Origin: Meira nashicola
Taxonomy: Eukaryota; Basidiomycota; Exobasidiomycetes; Exobasidiales; Brachybasidiaceae
Assembly: GCA_001600355.1 (NCBI GenBank)
Contig: BCJU01000001.1
Span: 2,687,178-2,751,177 of the forward strand
Length of the DNA: 64,000 nucleotides
Reading direction: 5' to 3'
Below, in pieces: positions 9,879 through 19,835 of this stretch. Positions within the stretch are counted from its first letter, which is position 1, and every line of letters begins with the position of its first letter. Both the position numbers and the translations under genes were made by a program. The notes beneath the pieces were generated by a model. The model was not told the DNA's origin. It did no database searches and saw nothing but the letters and a program-made list of their open reading frames with translations.

Positions 9879-11375
9879 TGCGTCAATAAAATCTGATAAT
9901 AAGTTAATTCAATCTAAAGGTGAAATATTGATGTACTACCTGAAGATGATGGGTAGAAAAAAAGAGAAATGAGAAACAGCTATGTGTCCTATTTAAAGCT
10001 TGCTTGTTTGCGTTTTCTTGCCCTTTACAATGTGTGTGTGTGTAACGGCGTATGGCGGGGCTGCTTACTTTGCTATAACTATACACGATTGATTGAAAGG
10101 GGGCGTCTTGTGGCGATGAACTTTGTGGATATTCTTTTGATCGTGTGGGGTTTTTTCACCAAAAGGGGCTGAGCTTAAGATGAATGGGCAGTGCGATAAT
10201 GATGTAAGAGGAGGGGCTTGAATGATGAATGAACGAAAAGGTTTAATCCATCCTACCTCTTTTTATATACCTGATAATTGTCGAACGGAATGCTAACGAC
10301 TCAATTTGACCGAACTTTGACCTTGTATATGCGGGGATCAAGTACACATTAGCCTTGTATTGCGGGGAGTAGCTTCAATGAAGAAAGATCGTTAACGCGA
10401 GCACAAGAAGAAATGATTGATTGAGGAACGAGAAAGAATGCATATGACGCTAAGCTCGGTAAGATGTATAGGATGATAGCCTTATTGATACCTTTTCAGT
10501 TGGGGAAAGGCAGGCACAAACTGGAGAAAGACTCGAAAAATATCGCGGAGACAAGAGTGATGCCAAGCGCAAAAGGAGTGGCGATGTATGATGTTGCTGT
10601 GAATATAATGAAGAGGTAGCGCAGTGCAGCTTGAATATACACTCCAACTCAGAGCGGCAAAGAAGAGATAATGTGTGATTTGACACCTGTCCTTGGACCC
10701 CTTTTGATGATATGTTTGCGTATGTATTTCAATTCAACGACAAGAAGCAGCCATTGTACTTCTATTCATTTCATCCTCTTTTCTACGCTAAACGTGTGCC
10801 GAGCCCGAAAAGCGACCGTTGAATCTGGCCGAAAGAGATGGAGATGATCTTTCCAAGGGATGATGATTCTAAACACAAGAATGCGAAAAAGTCCTCTTTT
10901 GCTCTTTTGGTTCCTTGTTCCTATTATAGTGGGGCTCCTCATACCATTTCGGTAGGATTGGCTGTGACAGTGCTAAAGTGTAGGATTGGAAAAGAAACGA
11001 TGCACTGCATATGCATACGTTTGAATTCCATGACTTCTTTTTCCGCTTTTTAATTTTTTAAAAAAGGTGAATTTTTTTTGCACGGCGACTTGCCCAAGCC
11101 AATCAGTCTTGTGTGGCCAAGTTAAGAATAGCGCGCAGCAAAGAACAAAATCTATCGGCTTGGCACATACACAGTGTTCTTCACACGAACAGGAATCATG
11201 CCGATCTCGGTCAAGCTCGGTTTATTCTCGTCAACTGTCTCGGATCAAAGGATGAATTGCATTTTGCTTAATCATTTCCTTGATAGGATAATTTATGGAT
11301 TGCTTAAAGAAAAGAGAGGTAAAAAAGAAGAAGTGTAAAATTATCAATTTAATCAATGCCAGATCTAAGTCGCCA
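9879..11375. other. Intergenic: MFS promoter region and GH92 3' flank
   Basis: About 1.5 kb without a supportable gene. It contains a TG repeat at 10031-10043 and a TATTTAAA word at 9990-9997 about 110 nt before the transporter start. The open frames here are short and lack family resemblance. The long upstream region would suit a regulated transporter gene, but no specific operator is recognised. Confidence 0.5.
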
Positions 11376-14282
11376 TTAGAATTTATCAAAGCCGCCAGTG
11401 CTTAAACTGCTTGGAAGATCGTTGACTGAAGAACCACAATCGGTGACTTGATCTTTAGTCGCCATTTCAAAAACGATATCAACATGACCTGGACTTGCAT
11501 TTGACGTAGCTGCAGCGGGGAATAAATCATCAAATAAGATCTTGCAGCGTGAAGATTGTTGTTTGCCGTTAATAGAAACGCTCTTTACGTAAGCGCGTGC
11601 ATTACTTGGAATATCTTTGTTCAAACTAGATTTATCGAAATTTTTTGCTGTGATCGTGACCGTTCCGAATAAAGTGTTTGTTAATGTATAATGCGAAACA
11701 AATGGTGAAGTGATTAAGAATTCACGAGTCGAAGGTACTGGATAGAGACCCAATAAGTGGAAGAGTAATAAAGTTGCCATTGCTGCATTATCGTCATTGC
11801 CTGGTAATCCTGCATTGGTAGTATTAAAGTCGGTATAAACAATTTTTCGAATTCGTTCAACACTCATAGTAGGAGTGTTGGCATAATGATAGGCAATCGG
11901 AGTTTGAAAACTTGGTTCATTTCCAGAATAGTATAGCTTTCTTTCAAAGAATGTTTCCACACGCTTGATGAATTTTGTATCGTCACCGTTTGTTAATAAT
12001 TTAATTAGACCAGCAAAATCGTGCGGTGCGAAAAGTGAATATTCCCACGAAGATGATTCATAGATGGAAAATGTGTTCTCTTGTTGTAAACTGCAATAAT
12101 GGCCAGCATTATCAATGGGACTGCACGTGGTAGGATCAATATCTCCAAATGTTCCATTAGGATAACGACGTTGAACAAAGGTATTAAAGCCAAATGATTT
12201 AGTGTTTTTATCAAAAACGTTCTTGTAGAATAATGAACGTTTTGTCCATCTTTGTGCATCTTCTTCCTTTCCTAAAAGCAAAGCCACATTGCGAATACCG
12301 AAATCATTGTAACAATATTCCAACGTTCGAGAACCTTCACGATTTTGTCTTCCAGTAGTGGTACGATCGTAAACCTCAAATGGAATATATCCATATTGCT
12401 CATAAACTCCGATTTGACGACCACCAGAACTCCATTCGGCTGAATTTGTAGTTGCATCATCGTACAATGCTCGATAGAGATCATCAAAATTGACACCTTG
12501 TTTGGCATTTCTGTATTTCACGGCGAAATCTGAAATGATATTAACACCGTCACTTCCACCTTGCGTAATACCAGGCACATTGTTTGCTCTGCATTCTGGA
12601 ATGTAACCTAACTTACGCCAACCATCAATGTATGTTTCCACAATTTGAGAATAATCATCAGGTGAAGTGAGAGAGAGCATAGGATGGAATGTCCTAAACG
12701 TATCCCAAGAGCAATATAAACCATCGAAATAAGGATAAGCAGTACCCGTGAAAGCACCTTGAGTTTCCAAAGTTGCATTATTCGGGCTAAGGAATGAACG
12801 GTAATAAGACGAATAGATCAGTTCAGCGATCGTTGGATCAGAGTCATTAGCGATTTGTAATCTGCTCAATTTATCATTCCATAATGCCTTGCTTTGATTT
12901 TCCACAGCAGCAAAATCAAATTGAGGAATTTCACTTTCGGCATTTTTACAAGCCTGTTGAGGGGAAACGTAAGAGACACCTGATCTGATGAGAACTTGCG
13001 GATCACCTTTACTGCTCTTTTGCGTCGTTTTCCATGAGATTAGAGCACCTTGTTGAGCAATCTGCCCACCCAATTGATTTTTGACTTGTTGAGCTTTAAT
13101 AGCTTTCGGAACCTTGATATCAGACCCATAACGATCTCCTCGGAAAAGACCATAGAAATCAATCTCTTGTTTACCATCTGCCAGTAAATCAAAGCATGCA
13201 GATGCATTGTATGAATAAATGCTACTACCGAAACTACTCTTGAAGATACCGTTCATCATGATTCGACCTTTTACCGGATCAACCTCAATCTCGCCACCAG
13301 AGAAAGATCCCGGCAAGTCATCGGTCCAATCAAAAACTACGAAAGGCGTCTTGGAGTTTTGCTTTGAAAGTTGCTCTTGTGACCATGTATAACGCAATAA
13401 GCCAGCTCTACGGGTAGAAGTCGCTTCTAATTGTACAGAATTGTTGAGAGTCGTGCTAAAGTATCCTGGTGAAGCTGCATCCTTTCCTTTCTTGCGCCAA
13501 CGTTTACGATCGTCCAACAAGACAGGACACAAGTCAAAATTATCGTTAGAACAAATGACTGGAATAGATTCAAAATTGCCATAACTACCGGAAGATGAAC
13601 CTGTACCAGAATCATGTAATAAACTCATTCCACGAATATAGCCTTCAGGATCATCATTGTATCCTGCAGGAGCATATTCATCTACATCAATTCCAATCTT
13701 AGCCATTCCGAATGGAATTGATGCACCAGGGAATACATTACCAGGATTATCTGTTGCACCTGTTCCGATGAAAGGGTTCACCAATTTGGTATAATCCATT
13801 CCAGAAGGGTCCTTGACATCACGTTTGTTGGGATGTTGAGAAGGAATGAATTGAGAACGTTTGAAAAGGCTATCTAATCCTTGATGAACCTTTGTGCGCA
13901 TATACGCATGATCGATCACATCTTCATCAAATTCTGTCGGTCTGCCCTGTTTTGGCAAGAGATTGAAAGCTGGAGATTGATGTGCTAAATCAAACAAGGA
14001 AATCCACGAAGTAGCTCCATAACGGGGTTGAGAGAGAAAGGTAAGCGCTTTCTGTTGTTCTTCATAAAGATCTAAACCTGTCCTACCTCCAGATGAATGC
14101 ATTGTTTCAGCATTTTCAGCCGTCCAAAATGGTTGTTGTGAAGATAAGCGTGAATAAGGTGCAACTTGGGAAGCACGACCGAAAAAGCGTGGTTGACTGA
14201 CGCTCTCCCGTTCTTCGCTTGCATTCGAGAAAGATGCAGTAGCCAAAATGGCACCGAGCCAATAAAATGTTTGAGTCTTCAT
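11376..14282 (-). CDS. Secreted GH92 alpha-mannosidase
   Basis: 968 residues beginning with a clear signal peptide (hydrophobic YWLGAILATASF, cleavage probable near residue 20). The GH92 family opening NPFIGTGATDNPGNVFPGAS lies near residue 162, after a fungal N-terminal extension. The family's GLPGNDD catalytic-region motif is near residue 823, followed by LLGLYPVPSTREFLITSPF. GH92 enzymes are calcium-dependent exo-acting alpha-mannosidases, mostly alpha-1,2, that remove mannose from N-glycans and mannoproteins. In a fungus the protein is probably exported or cell-wall associated. Many NxS/T sites suit secretion. A TATTTAAA box on the gene strand at 14338-14345 lies about 60 nt upstream of the start. 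The bond specificity is not decided by sequence alone. Confidence 0.93.
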   Translation of the reverse strand: MKTQTFYWLGAILATASFSNASEERESVSQPRFFGRASQVAPYSRLSSQQPFWTAENAETMHSSGGRTGLDLYEEQQKALTFLSQPRYGATSWISLFDLAHQSPAFNLLPKQGRPTEFDEDVIDHAYMRTKVHQGLDSLFKRSQFIPSQHPNKRDVKDPSGMDYTKLVNPFIGTGATDNPGNVFPGASIPFGMAKIGIDVDEYAPAGYNDDPEGYIRGMSLLHDSGTGSSSGSYGNFESIPVICSNDNFDLCPVLLDDRKRWRKKGKDAASPGYFSTTLNNSVQLEATSTRRAGLLRYTWSQEQLSKQNSKTPFVVFDWTDDLPGSFSGGEIEVDPVKGRIMMNGIFKSSFGSSIYSYNASACFDLLADGKQEIDFYGLFRGDRYGSDIKVPKAIKAQQVKNQLGGQIAQQGALISWKTTQKSSKGDPQVLIRSGVSYVSPQQACKNAESEIPQFDFAAVENQSKALWNDKLSRLQIANDSDPTIAELIYSSYYRSFLSPNNATLETQGAFTGTAYPYFDGLYCSWDTFRTFHPMLSLTSPDDYSQIVETYIDGWRKLGYIPECRANNVPGITQGGSDGVNIISDFAVKYRNAKQGVNFDDLYRALYDDATTNSAEWSSGGRQIGVYEQYGYIPFEVYDRTTTGRQNREGSRTLEYCYNDFGIRNVALLLGKEEDAQRWTKRSLFYKNVFDKNTKSFGFNTFVQRRYPNGTFGDIDPTTCSPIDNAGHYCSLQQENTFSIYESSSWEYSLFAPHDFAGLIKLLTNGDDTKFIKRVETFFERKLYYSGNEPSFQTPIAYHYANTPTMSVERIRKIVYTDFNTTNAGLPGNDDNAAMATLLLFHLLGLYPVPSTREFLITSPFVSHYTLTNTLFGTVTITAKNFDKSSLNKDIPSNARAYVKSVSINGKQQSSRCKILFDDLFPAAATSNASPGHVDIVFEMATKDQVTDCGSSVNDLPSSLSTGGFDKF

Positions 14283-15170
14283 CCTTCTTTTTTTGGAGTG
14301 ACGATGATGGAAGCACGAAAAGTTGATTCGTGCGTCCTTTAAATAGCCAGCGCCGTTGCAATTTTTACGAACGGGTACTTATTACGAATTAAAGCGGCGC
14401 CGGGATGATAGGGAGAAAGGTCAAATACCTGTTAGATCCTGACATCCTTGTATGCGTATGTAATTGCTGGAATTATATTATGATACCCCTTTCTCGTTGG
14501 GGGGCAAGCATAATTTAAGGGTTGTAAAAAGCACCTTTTGGAAAACCATGTGGCTTTTTAGCCAGCTTCCATGTATTCATTTGGTTGTGGAGTGCATTAT
14601 CACAACATCTTTATGTTCCGCCGGAGAACAGTCAACATTCATTTGATGCAAGACTAGGTCTAAACCATCATCAAATACAATAAATTGTATACTAAATTAG
14701 CGTACATATACATGAGTGTCGAAGAAGGGAAAGTAACACTCAAACCTCCTGTTGTGCATGTATCATGGTGTTGTTCTACGCAAGAGCCTTGCACGCTAAT
14801 CTAGTCCAACGTGGGGTAGCAAATTAACTTAGAAGGCGAATTCTCTAAAACACTTAAACCTAATATTTAAGTTCGCTGCATGTTGGCGCAGGCTCTTCAT
14901 CGGTGCAGGCGGTCAGGTAATTTTGTCCATGCGAAGCAATTATTAGACATGAACAGATCTATACTAATAATGTACGCGGTATTCTCTCGACACGTTCTAC
15001 GTGCAGGTGCATGCACAAGTAATTCAAACAAAGTTGTTATTACATTTCCATCATTGATAGTACATATTGCAAAAGGTTTCACTCTCTCGACTCCAATCTT
15101 CAAATTGGAAAAGAAGGAGGTATTGAAATACATGCAAAGCAAGGTTAGAAGTACAAAATAATAGTAAGCA
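14283..15170. other. Intergenic: GH92 promoter and FHL1 3' flank
   Basis: About 0.9 kb. It holds a TATA-like TATTTAAA on the minus strand at 14338-14345 for the mannosidase gene and the 3' region of the FHL1-like gene. No gene is seen. Confidence 0.5.
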
Positions 15171-18100
15171 TCAGGAAGTCGCATCTTTATCTTCTCCATT
15201 TGAAGTAGTCGAAGGCTGAGCGGTTGTGGATTCGCTGACTTCTCCCATTTCTTGCGCTTCTGCAGGCGGTGGTGGTGTAGGATGGGCACTATCCGACGTA
15301 GGTGTGGCTGCTTTTGACAGCAATGGTAATTGTGATCCAGGAGTGGCAGAGTCAACAGGTCGTGCGATCTGTGGTCTTGCCGGAGAAGGTGAAGCTCCAG
15401 TTGATTGTCCCGGTTTGATGGAAGCACTTTGTTTGACTGGAGAAGGAGATCGAGCTCCTCCTGCCGTGACTGCTGCTGCAACTTTTTGCTGCTGTGCTTT
15501 CTGTTGTTCAGCTGCTAGCCGTCCCGCCCTTTGAAGCAATTCATGTTGTGCAGGCGTTAATTTGCTGCTGTCCAACTTTCCACCTGTCAAAAGAGCCAAA
15601 AGGGCAGCCATATCCGATTGAGATGAACCAGCGATAGGCGTGCCTGGTGTTGCAGTAATTGAAGGACTGCCAGCACTTGCAACAACACTCGTCGTCGATC
15701 CAGAAGATGATGCTGTTGTAGGTCTAATAGAAGTTAACGTACTACTTGTAGGTCTATTGATAGTACTGGGAGCTGTTTTGCTATTTCCATTTGTGGCACT
15801 CGTAGACACATTCGGTCGAACTGATCCAGCTTGTATGGCAGCAGCCGTTGCTGCACTTGGAGGTCTTCCCACTTGTTGACCTGGTAAGGCTGGTCTGGGT
15901 CTTGCTGAAAGTGGTGGACGTCCTGTCACAGGTCTTGCTAGACTTGGTCTTACAGAAACACCAGCATTTTGTCCGGTTGTCGTCGTACTTCCAGTAGAGC
16001 CAATCGGTCTTTGAGCATTGTGCAATGGTGGTCGAGATACAGCTGGACGAGCAATTGTATTAATATTTGCAGAAATGCCTGAGCCTGGTCTTGGCAAAGC
16101 TGGTCTGGCTGTTGCTGTAGTCGAAGGCTTTGCTGTTGCTGTCGCTCCCAAAGGTCTAGCTGTAGAAGCACTCGAAACTGCTGTACTTTGTGGCGGTCGA
16201 CTCTGTCCAATACCTGTACCACTTACAGCATTTGCAGCTCCTAGTGGACGTGCGATTGATGCAGATGGACCCTGCACAGCTGGTCGAGGTTGCAAAGGAG
16301 GTCTACCTGGTCGGGCAAGCGCTGTTGCCGCTGCTGGTCTTGCGATATTGGTGAGGGGAGGCCTTCCTGTTGGTCTAACAGGCAAAGGTACTCCCGGCTT
16401 GCCAATAGCAGATGGTTGTGTGGCTCCAGGTCGAACATTGGAAGGAGCACCTGATCCATTAGTGCCTGTCGGTCGAGCGATTGGCGGCCTTGATTGAATC
16501 GGTGGACGTCCATTCAATGTGCCAGCAGGCCTTGCCAAAGCAGGTCTGACATTGTTGATCTGAGATGCGTTGCCCTGTTGCGGTGGCCTGTTACCCAAAG
16601 GTGGTCGAACTTGTCCAACACCGGGTGATGCTGAAGCAGAGAGTGGCCGTGGATTTGGCGAAGGTGAAGAAGGTGGAGGAGGAGATCCTGCTCCGGCTGC
16701 CATTTTGCTCTGAAGATGCGCAACCAATTGAGCCTGTAAGGTAGCCAAAGCTTGTTGTGCACCCTTTCCACCAATGTCATTAATTTCTTCAGCACTCATC
16801 GCACCGAAAACGATAGGGCTCAAGAACAATGTACCCTCATGATGAACAATCGGAGGTCCGCCGAATAAAGCTTCAATACTTTGAGTAATCGCTGGCTTCG
16901 GTGCACTTGCCATTTGTGCTAAAGCCTCTGCAGGTGCCTTTCCTACAACAATACGTACACGCCCATCAGGCGCAATCGCTGAAGGCTGTGCAGAAGACGT
17001 AGTAGGAGTGGCAGCACCAGTCGTAGATGCTTCAGCAGCCGAATCTGGATGGTTTTCAGCGCCACCTTGCGTAGCAGTTGCGATTGCCGAAGTAGAAATA
17101 GGGGCGGATGCAGCTGTTTTGGCGTTATTTGAAATGCTTGACAACGGTCCAGAAACATTTCCGGCATTCGTAACTGATGGCGGAAGTCCTGCAGTGGTGG
17201 ATATCGTATTAGGTGGCGGTGTAGGTGTGGCTGCATTTGTTGCGTCAGACTGAGTTGCAGCAGCTTCTGCTTCCGCCCTGGCTGCTTTCGCAGCATCACT
17301 AGATGAGAAAGCATAAAATACACCTTTCCCAGATTCGTGAGGTTTGCGCGGGATTCTGTCCATATCTCTAGCATTACCCACAGCGTGTCGGATCGCACTA
17401 TGCCAATCACGACCATTTGCACGACTATTGTTACGGAACCATTCGTATGTGCTAGTGAGGTACTCGTAGATTTCTTGTAAAGCCATCTTTCCACCTCTAC
17501 TGACCGAAAGTGGTCCATTCATTGCTTCTCGGATAAGATCCATATTACTCTTATCAGGCTTGATACCTGGTCCAGGGGGTGGCAGTGGCTTCTTGTTCTT
17601 ATCAAGGACAGGTGAGGTTGGGGCTTTGGTGGCCAAATTGCTTGCATCTGCTGCTAAGCCATCCACAGAGGGCGACTGTAAAGCTGCTACCGCTGCCGCT
17701 TGAGCTTCAGCAGCTGCTTGAATTGCTTCCACATCCGCTCTTGCTTTCGCCATTGCCGCGGACACAATCGCAGATTTACCTCCACCTTTACCCTTTCCAG
17801 CCAATAATTCTGGTGAAGTTGATGGAGTTCCCTCCAAACCAGAAAGATTGTTACTCTTCTTCTTCTTCTTGTTAAGTGTGAGAGCTTCCACTCCGATCGG
17901 TGTGCCAACTTTAAGCACCTTCTCTTCCTCTTCCGATGGCTCTCCCCTCTTCCGCTTGCGGTTCGCGTTGGACTGCTTACCGACTTCTTCAGCATCCTCC
18001 TCCATCGCATCTTCCTCTTCATCGCCCTTACCTTTGCCTTTCCCTCCTTTTCCAGCACCAACAGGTATCGCTTTCGCAGACTTTTTCAGTGTCAGCTTCT

Positions 18101-19208
18101 TCTTATTGGCTGAAACAGGTAGTGTTTCTGATTCACTCTCTTCATCACTACTGCCGCCCAAGCTTCCAGAAGATGATTCTTCTTGTATATCTTCTTCATC
18201 GCTCTCTTCTTCTGCCGAACTACCAATAGATTCGTCCTCTTCTTCTTCTTCGTCGTCGTCCATAGACATCAGTAGCGAATGCGATGGCGGGAGGACAAAG
18301 TAGAACACTCTCTCTGCTATTTGAATTTTCGTTCTTTTGCCCAAAGGCACAATCGCTCCTTTTCCAACATAGACATCATCTACGCAACATCCATTCCGTC
18401 CCAATACCTGCAAAACAAATCGACCTTGAGGAGCATAAGAAGACATCGCCTCTTCATCAAAGCTGGATCGTGATCTCATACTTCCATTGTTATCATGTAT
18501 ATTGCTAGGTAAGTTGGGATCCTGTGCTGCAGCCCATTGTGGTGGCACAGGCTGATCTTGATAGAATATTCTCACATGAAATCTAGAAATGGATTTCAAT
18601 GGACCTAGATCGACATCTACATCTCCTAATGATTTGCTAGATCCAGTTATATGTTGCTGTAATGAGGTTTGAGATCGGAATTCTGCCGGCCTCCTACCAA
18701 TTGTAAAGTCGAGCGTTTGAATGTAATAACTGAAACCGGGGAATTCCAACTTTGCATAAGCAGCAATCGGCTCAGGTGGCATGTTCATGTCGGCATCATT
18801 GGGTATGGAGTGTGGTTGCGAGAATGCTGAAGGATCTTCTAATCCCGTTATGCCAGTGGATATAGGTTGCATTAGATCGAGAGAAGGGAATGTTCCTCCT
18901 GTGACGCTTTGTAGATTTGATATTGCATTAGCCCAAGCAGCAGTCGGATCTGTGGTGTCTTGATTCGAAGTTGAAGAAGGAGCAGGTAATTCTGCTGTAG
19001 TGACCGCACCAGATTGAATACCATTCACCAAAGATGCAAACAATTTCGCATCTTCATCTTCCTCTTTGATAGAATCAGCAGGCGTCTGTTCTAGAGTGAC
19101 TGCCGAAGTGGATGCAACTTGAGAAGGCGAAGAAGTAGCATTTACCGACATTCCATTTAAACCTGCAGAATTTCTTTCGGTATTTGAAACGCTTGCCATT
19201 GTTGCCAT
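15171..19208 (-). CDS. FHL1: FHA plus forkhead transcription factor, FHL1-like
   Basis: 1345 residues from the ATG at 19208 (MATMAS). An FHA domain covers about residues 155-306 (FTIGRR near 166, then ISRFHVRIF, LGRNGCCVDDVYV and ERVFYFVLPP). An acidic stretch near 310-345 and basic, nuclear-signal-like stretches follow. The forkhead DNA-binding domain is at about 549-634 (NMDLIREAMNGP, LQEIYEYL, WHSAIRHAVG). This FHA-then-forkhead order is that of yeast Fhl1, which with Ifh1 controls ribosomal-protein genes. The C-terminal half is low complexity, with dozens of ARP/GRPP-type repeats between about 15900 and 16660. The frame is open upstream of the ATG to a stop at 19308-19310 without another ATG. 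It is divergent from the SET3-like gene. Family call is strong; the ribosomal-gene role is carried over from yeast. Confidence 0.9.
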   Translation of the reverse strand: MATMASVSNTERNSAGLNGMSVNATSSPSQVASTSAVTLEQTPADSIKEEDEDAKLFASLVNGIQSGAVTTAELPAPSSTSNQDTTDPTAAWANAISNLQSVTGGTFPSLDLMQPISTGITGLEDPSAFSQPHSIPNDADMNMPPEPIAAYAKLEFPGFSYYIQTLDFTIGRRPAEFRSQTSLQQHITGSSKSLGDVDVDLGPLKSISRFHVRIFYQDQPVPPQWAAAQDPNLPSNIHDNNGSMRSRSSFDEEAMSSYAPQGRFVLQVLGRNGCCVDDVYVGKGAIVPLGKRTKIQIAERVFYFVLPPSHSLLMSMDDDEEEEEDESIGSSAEEESDEEDIQEESSSGSLGGSSDEESESETLPVSANKKKLTLKKSAKAIPVGAGKGGKGKGKGDEEEDAMEEDAEEVGKQSNANRKRKRGEPSEEEEKVLKVGTPIGVEALTLNKKKKKSNNLSGLEGTPSTSPELLAGKGKGGGKSAIVSAAMAKARADVEAIQAAAEAQAAAVAALQSPSVDGLAADASNLATKAPTSPVLDKNKKPLPPPGPGIKPDKSNMDLIREAMNGPLSVSRGGKMALQEIYEYLTSTYEWFRNNSRANGRDWHSAIRHAVGNARDMDRIPRKPHESGKGVFYAFSSSDAAKAARAEAEAAATQSDATNAATPTPPPNTISTTAGLPPSVTNAGNVSGPLSSISNNAKTAASAPISTSAIATATQGGAENHPDSAAEASTTGAATPTTSSAQPSAIAPDGRVRIVVGKAPAEALAQMASAPKPAITQSIEALFGGPPIVHHEGTLFLSPIVFGAMSAEEINDIGGKGAQQALATLQAQLVAHLQSKMAAGAGSPPPPSSPSPNPRPLSASASPGVGQVRPPLGNRPPQQGNASQINNVRPALARPAGTLNGRPPIQSRPPIARPTGTNGSGAPSNVRPGATQPSAIGKPGVPLPVRPTGRPPLTNIARPAAATALARPGRPPLQPRPAVQGPSASIARPLGAANAVSGTGIGQSRPPQSTAVSSASTARPLGATATAKPSTTATARPALPRPGSGISANINTIARPAVSRPPLHNAQRPIGSTGSTTTTGQNAGVSVRPSLARPVTGRPPLSARPRPALPGQQVGRPPSAATAAAIQAGSVRPNVSTSATNGNSKTAPSTINRPTSSTLTSIRPTTASSSGSTTSVVASAGSPSITATPGTPIAGSSQSDMAALLALLTGGKLDSSKLTPAQHELLQRAGRLAAEQQKAQQQKVAAAVTAGGARSPSPVKQSASIKPGQSTGASPSPARPQIARPVDSATPGSQLPLLSKAATPTSDSAHPTPPPPAEAQEMGEVSESTTAQPSTTSNGEDKDATS

Positions 19209-19835
19209 GATGGCTAAAGAGGTGGATGTTCGATCGTCTATCCCGAAACGATCCTCCACCCCACGTCTATATTGAATGAATAAGTATGCTTTCAAGCTAC
19301 AAAGTGCTCAAATTCTCCTTAGCCTTTCGATCATGTCAAGCTTTCAGGATAGAGTGTTGAATGCAAAGGCGGTGATGATCGACGCGTTTCTCCTTTGACT
19401 CGTATATGATAATACGTGTCAAATTCCAATCGATGTATGTAATTGGACTCAGATTCCTTACCGCTGAGAAGATCCGAAGGGTATGATCGTCGTGCAAGTA
19501 TCGATTCAAGAAATGGCGTTAAAAAATTCTCAAAAATGTGTGTAGAAGACAGAATGCAATTAGGTGGATGGCATATATTTTTATTGAGTCTAATGCGTTC
19601 TGAATTTGAATTTTTTTGACAAGAGTGAGAAAGTGCCGTTGAAACTTTGGAAGAGACGCGTTCAATCGTTTTTTCGGGGGCAATTTTTCACTTTGCCAAT
19701 AAGAGGGCGTCAGAAAAGCGGCTTAAGTCGATTTCACTACACATAGCACTATATATACTGTCTGTCCTTCACTTTGAATCTGCCAACTTTTAAGTATAGA
19801 CGATCAGCTCAGGATAGCTTTACGTCAACATCCGC
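19209..19835. promoter_or_regulatory. Divergent promoter between FHL1-like and SET3-like genes
   Basis: 627 bp separate two large regulator genes transcribed away from each other. TATATATA at 19750-19757 lies 79 nt before the SET3-like ATG. No coding frame is supportable here. Confidence 0.5.
19750..19757 (+). promoter_or_regulatory. TATA-like element of the SET3-like gene
   Basis: A perfect TATATATA 79 nt before the ATG at 19836. It is a candidate core element only. Confidence 0.35.

Noticed and set aside
14897..15481. 194-codon minus-strand frame at the 3' end of the FHL1-like gene
   Set aside because: It overlaps the true coding frame in another phase and is rich in His/Leu/Gln, as expected for a shadow.
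15226..16497. Long plus-strand frames across the FHL1-like gene
   Set aside because: They are antisense shadows of the Arg-Pro-rich coding region, with the same low complexity and no family resemblance.
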